From: an uncultured Cyclobacteriaceae bacterium
GTDB taxonomy: Bacteria > Bacteroidota > Bacteroidia > Cytophagales > Cyclobacteriaceae
Length of the DNA stretch: 49,382 nt
Reading direction: 5' to 3'
Assembly (NCBI GenBank): GCA_947492745.1
Contig: CANLOE010000050.1
Coordinates: 1 to 49,382, forward strand
In this document: piece after piece, positions 46,821 through 49,382 of the stretch
How positions within the stretch are numbered: the stretch's first letter is position 1
Layout of the letters: each line of letters starts with the position of its first letter
Notes under the pieces: generated by a model
Seen by the model: the letters and a program-made list of their open reading frames with translations, nothing else
Databases searched by the model: none
What the model was told of the DNA's origin: nothing
Position numbers and translations under genes: made by a program

Positions 46821-47363
46821 TTATTTCTGAATTATATATGCACTATATCTAGAGTTGATGTATTGTTGGCAACTTCTAATATTACTTTCCCCTACAATCC
46901 TGTAACCATTGGGAATGGGAGAATTCTTGCAGATCGTTATTCGATTGGCAATAGCTTTTATAATAACGTTTCCATTTGGGGTACGATCTATAGTGGGTAA
47001 ACAACTGAAGCCTTTAATAGACCTTCCGATCAGTACATACCCTCTAGGGATAGGGGAAGTTCTGCATACAACTTCATAATTACCAGGTATCTTTATATAC
47101 TTTGCATTCAGATTGGTCCCCAATATTTTATTGCAAGAAAGGGAAGAATACCTGTATGATAATACATATCCATAAGGTATATAACTATTATAACATATGC
47201 CTTTTCCCGTCAGTTCGACGTCCCGATCCTGTTGAATAATTTGTGTTTCTTCAGAGAGTTCATGTTGACCTTCTGTTATTGCATATCGATCTTCTGTCTC
47301 ACAAGAAAAGAAAGGAACGACACTGAAAACAATTAAGAATTTTAATAAAGATTTAGATGTCAT
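46821..47363 (-). CDS. Lipoprotein with three cysteine-bracketed repeats
   Basis: A 180-residue predicted lipoprotein of unknown function. The N-terminus (MTSKSLLKFLIVFSVVPFFSC) is a signal sequence with a lipobox ending at Cys21, so the mature protein should be lipid-anchored in the envelope. The mature part holds three related units of about 40 residues. Each opens C-x-x-[ST/N]-[SP/Y]-I-P-x-G-Y and closes with a Ser-Cys: C57-C77, C100-C121 and C145-C165. The cysteine spacing of 20, 21 and 20 suggests one disulfide per unit. No enzyme motif is seen. It lies alone between remnants and has an AT-rich upstream region (47364-47460) with no clear promoter match. It is not part of the synthetase operon. 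ATG start. Confidence 0.75.
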   Translation of the reverse strand: MTSKSLLKFLIVFSVVPFFSCETEDRYAITEGQHELSEETQIIQQDRDVELTGKGICYNSYIPYGYVLSYRYSSLSCNKILGTNLNAKYIKIPGNYEVVCRTSPIPRGYVLIGRSIKGFSCLPTIDRTPNGNVIIKAIANRITICKNSPIPNGYRIVGESNIRSCQQYINSRYSAYIIQK

Positions 47364-47512
47364 AATAATGGGTTTCTAAGGTAAATATTACATTTTTGAT
47401 TTAAAATTTATCCTAATTTAATATTATTTATTTAATAAATTTAATAATATTATGTTTTGATTATTAGGCACTTATCTGTTTTTGCAATAGATTTTGTGCT
47501 TATTATTACCCT

Positions 47513-47646
47513 CATGGAAAGGCGTGTATCCTGCCCCATATCCCTTCACGTAATTGGTCCGTTATCGGCCCATAGCCGGTCTTTTCCGCCCTTGCCCTTG
47601 CCTCCAGTTCAGCGTAGGATTCAAGGGCCGAATACTTCCTGTAGTG
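47513..47646 (-). other. Open frame without start codon, gene fragment
   Basis: A 44-codon minus-strand frame, bounded upstream by a tag (47647-47649) and ending at tga 47513-47515, reads as plausible protein: KYSALESYAELEARARAEK, then TGYGPITDQLREGIWGRI. It has no start codon. The Ala/Glu/Arg-rich helix followed by a GYGPITDQLRE segment looks like the C-terminus of a real gene whose 5' part is gone. The family is not recognised. Two longer plus-strand frames over the same bases look like shadows. Confidence 0.35.
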
Positions 47647-47686
47647 CTAGACCGGACCAGACCCAGCATAGCGTTTCGGAGACTGT

Positions 47687-47987
47687 TTATTTTAATTTTG
47701 AATTCAATATATCTTCTATATTTTTTGAAACATGGATTTTATTCTCGCTCAGACTAAATGCGTAATGGACCTCCGATACCCCCGAATCCTTTTTGGCTTT
47801 TTTAATTATCTCATTGACTTCCTGTATCGCAGTGTCCCCGGTGATGGATTCGAATGTTTTGGTATAACATGTTGTGAGTTCCGGCATTTTGAGTATACCG
47901 TTTTTGTTCAGTAATCCATTGAATTCTTTACGTTCATCATTCTTTGCACCGGGTAGGTCCAGGGTAAGTACATAATCTGATATTCAT
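47687..47987 (-). pseudogene. Small conserved-looking gene with a frameshift at codon 2
   Basis: The protein-like frame begins SDYVLTLDLPGAKNDERK and continues with GILKMPELTTCYTKTFES and SGVSEVHYAFSLSENK, ending at 47687. The only nearby ATG (47987) is one base out of frame: removing one base from atgaatatcagat gives M-I-S-D-Y-V-L. So either a one-base insertion has broken the gene, the base is a sequencing error, or translation starts inside at ATG 47887 to give 66 residues. The strand-helix pattern (YVLTLDLPG...) recalls small ferredoxin-fold proteins such as Cas2/SinR-like families; that is only a resemblance. About 99 residues if repaired. Confidence 0.5.
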
Positions 47988-47992
47988 TTCTA

Positions 47993-48050
47993 TAGCGTTT
48001 TATGGTATTGTTTAAATCTCTTTGTCTTCCAATTTTAGCGTTTTATGGTA
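47993..48050. promoter_or_regulatory. Pair of 15-bp direct repeats upstream of the small gene
   Basis: tagcgttttatggta occurs at 47993-48007 and again, identically, at 48036-48050, 43 bp apart (about four helical turns). Both lie in the gap between the 48061 gene and the broken small gene, right before the start of the latter. The spacing and position suit a regulator binding site, but a decayed repeat is also possible. Confidence 0.35.
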
Positions 48051-48060
48051 CAATTTGATT

Positions 48061-48414
48061 TCAAGTACAGGAATAAGCAATTGGTATTTTAAACTTTATA
48101 CGGTGGTGATGCTGGGAGTTGTTTTCCACCTTTCCACCTGCCCCAAGTTCTAACAGTCCCACAACTTTAACGGAACCATTCCCTTGGCCTTCAATTTTGT
48201 TATCTAAAATAACTGACACATCAAACTCAAGGATTTGAACAGGACGACCCCGATCAATACTTTCGTCTTTTGGAATAAATGCCCACCCCTCATTTACTGG
48301 CATAAACCTTTTGGGAATAACACGAGTATCCGAGTCCTTAAAGCCTTCTTGGCTTTTTTCAATTCCAAGGCCAATTTCATTAATTACTTTTGGGATGAAG
48401 TCTTTTAAATCCAT
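48061..48414 (-). CDS. Small conserved hypothetical protein, trypco2-like
   Basis: A 117-residue cytoplasmic protein starting MDLKDFIPKVINEIGLGIEKSQ. An amphipathic N-terminal helix is followed by a beta-rich part with VQILEFDVSVIL, GNGSVKVVGLLELGAGGK and a closing RIKFKIPI strand. This layout resembles small Bacteroidota proteins sometimes placed in the trypsin-co-occurring (trypco2) group linked with conflict systems; I recall this from the motif order and cannot confirm it. No partner protease is present in the window. The window-facing neighbour downstream is the frameshifted small gene in the same direction, so they may have formed a two-gene unit. Start is ATG at 48414. Confidence 0.6.
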   Translation of the reverse strand: MDLKDFIPKVINEIGLGIEKSQEGFKDSDTRVIPKRFMPVNEGWAFIPKDESIDRGRPVQILEFDVSVILDNKIEGQGNGSVKVVGLLELGAGGKVENNSQHHHRIKFKIPIAYSCT

Positions 48415-48536
48415 ACTTGAAGTAGTTTTTTAGTTCGTTTGGTCTAATTGAAGAGCGTTTAATGAGAGCCTTTGAAAATTAGGTAAAGCTCTCTTGTTTC
48501 ATAAATTTTTGACGTATAGCCTTTCTGCCCCATGAT

Positions 48537-48574
48537 CCTTCACGGGTCAATCGGGCGGTGTCCGTTTATGTTCC
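48537..48574. repeat. 38-bp repeat, copy 1 (3' end of short basic gene)
   Basis: ccttcacgggtcaatcgggc and the following 18 bases are identical to 49086-49123. Here they cover the stop and last codons of the short basic gene; in the second copy they form the tail of repeat unit 2. Confidence 0.8.
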
Positions 48575-48681
48575 TTTACCTTTATCGGTTTGGGCTTCGA
48601 TGATTTCGGATTCTTCCCGGGACCGGGGGAAGGTTCAGATCTTTTATGTGGCTTTACGGGTACTGTTTTTCGCTCTGTCAT
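48547..48681 (-). CDS. Short basic Pro/Lys-rich protein
   Basis: A 44-residue frame starting at ATG 48681 (MTERKTVPVKPHKRSEPSP) with alternating Lys-Pro and a VKPHKR / VKEHKR pair of related endings. The frame is open further upstream to an ATG at 48783, but the extra 34 residues look non-protein-like, so the internal start is preferred. The function is unknown. Its last bases (from the stop codon side) lie in a 38-bp sequence repeated at 49086-49123. Confidence 0.4.
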   Translation of the reverse strand: MTERKTVPVKPHKRSEPSPGPGKNPKSSKPKPIKVKEHKRTPPD

Positions 48682-48802
48682 AAATAGTGGATTTAACATG
48701 GAACAATGTACACTGATTTCTGTATGGAAGATTTCCATCGTACCACCGTAATTTGGGGGACAGGAGGATATTTCCAAAATCAATATGGCCGGGAAAGGTA
48801 CA

Positions 48803-48987
48803 CCCCCACTGGTCCTCGTTTAGCGTTAGCGCAACGAGGATCTAATGAGGTTCAAAACATGAAAAGAAAGCGATTGTATCGCGGATAATATGAGAGAAGC
48901 CCTTCACGGAGACGTGGTTTTTTTTTCGTTTTATTGTAATATCAGTCCGCAAAAGTTGTCCTTGAGCTTTTTCTATTTGGCAAAAGC
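48803..48987 (+). repeat. 185-bp repeat unit, copy 1
   Basis: Begins cccccactggtcctcg. It has two hairpins: cctcgtt...aacgagg (48814-48838, 7-bp stem) and gcgat-tgt-atcgc (about 48870-48882). It then continues through cacggagacgtgg, a T-run, and ends caaaagc. It matches 49122-49306 almost base for base. No protein is encoded. Confidence 0.85.
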
Positions 48988-49123
48988 CCCCCACTGGTCC
49001 TCGTTTAGCGTTAGCGCAACGAGGACCTAATGAGGTTCAAAACATGAAAAGAAAGCGATTGTATCGCGGATAATATGAGAGAAGCCCTTCACGGGTCAAT
49101 CGGGCGGTGTCCGTTTATGTTCC
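48988..49123 (+). repeat. Repeat unit, copy 2, chimeric right half
   Basis: The first 107 or so bases match units 1 and 3 (one difference, gaggacc for gaggatc), including both hairpins. From 49095 the sequence switches to the 38-bp repeat also found at 48537-48574. The switch point is inside the shared string ccttcacgg, so recombination or template switching there explains the join. Confidence 0.8.
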
Positions 49124-49306
49124 CCCACTGGTCCTCGTTTAGCGTTAGCGCAACGAGGATCTAATGAGGTTCAAAACATGAAAAGAAAGCGATTGTATCG
49201 CGGATAATATGAAAGAAGCCCTTCACGGAGACGTGGTTTTTTTTTCGTTTTATTGTAATATCAGTCCGCAAAAGTTGTCCTTGAGCTTTTTCTATTTGGC
49301 AAAAGC
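49122..49306 (+). repeat. 185-bp repeat unit, copy 3
   Basis: Near-identical to unit 1 (gaaagaag for gagagaag and one extra T in the T-run). After 49306 the sequence becomes unique (tggagtgtatacat) and no gene is evident to the window end. Confidence 0.85.
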
Positions 49307-49382
49307 TGGAGTGTATACATTTGACTGGACAGTAAGAAAAGCTCAATAGGGTTAACTTACAGAAAGAATGAAGAAAACAAGA

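Noticed and set aside
47457-47765. A 102-residue plus-strand protein
   Set aside because: It has low-complexity proline/serine content and no motif, and it overlaps more protein-like minus-strand frames.
48803-49306. CRISPR array
   Set aside because: The repeated units are 107-185 bp and adjoin without regular unique spacers, and no cas genes are seen in the window.

Overview
The window is accessory DNA from a member of the Bacteroidota, probably a Cytophagales-type marine or soil gliding bacterium. The evidence is a SusC/TonB-style outer-membrane protein with an N-terminal carboxypeptidase-regulatory-like domain, gene starts without clear Shine-Dalgarno sites, an AT-leaning composition, and Bacteroidota-style transposase remnants. 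The genus cannot be fixed from the sequence.

Positions 1-44064 hold one co-directional minus-strand operon for a large hybrid non-ribosomal peptide / polyketide product. Read in transcription order (right to left) it encodes: an initiation NRPS with two Ala-type modules (44064-38533); a TonB-dependent-receptor-like protein (38415-36031); a bimodular NRPS (35969-29502); a KS-AT-KR-ACP polyketide synthase (29486-25053); a crotonyl-CoA carboxylase/reductase-like enzyme (25033-23792); an NRPS-PKS hybrid C-A-PCP-KS-AT-KR-ACP (23720-15987); an NRPS module whose adenylation domain is interrupted by a methyltransferase (15980-11793); a bimodular NRPS (11744-5124); two iron/2-oxoglutarate oxygenases (5066-4452 and 4354-3563); and a further NRPS (3550 onward) that runs off the left edge. 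Nine adenylation domains and two ketide-extension modules are visible. There is no epimerase or thioesterase domain, so the product carries at least ten amino-acid-level modules (counting the C domain cut at the edge) and is finished outside the window.

The parts fit together as a collinear line. Every NRPS or hybrid protein downstream of the first starts with a TubC-type docking domain. The protein before each of these ends in a short acidic tail with a hydrophobic tip. The one junction without a TubC domain (35969 gene to 29486 PKS) instead pairs an acidic tail with a basic N-terminus. The two amino-acid modules that feed the two PKS modules share nearly the same specificity residues and appear to be duplicates. 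The reductase/carboxylase between the PKS genes probably supplies an alkylmalonyl-CoA extender, which the AAGH-like AT motifs would fit. The two oxygenases probably hydroxylate residues, and the receptor may handle uptake, export-related recognition or self-protection.

Positions 44065-49382 are a gene-poor, repeat-rich margin. They contain a frameshifted IS5-like transposase remnant directly upstream of the operon, a 166-bp MITE-like palindrome whose unfilled target site survives about 950 bp away, a 143-bp direct repeat pair, an IS3-like transposase tail, a small lipoprotein with three internal repeats, a few short genes (one frameshifted), and at the right end three copies of a hairpin-bearing unit of up to 185 bp. 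This looks like the decayed insertion boundary of a mobile or acquired cluster.
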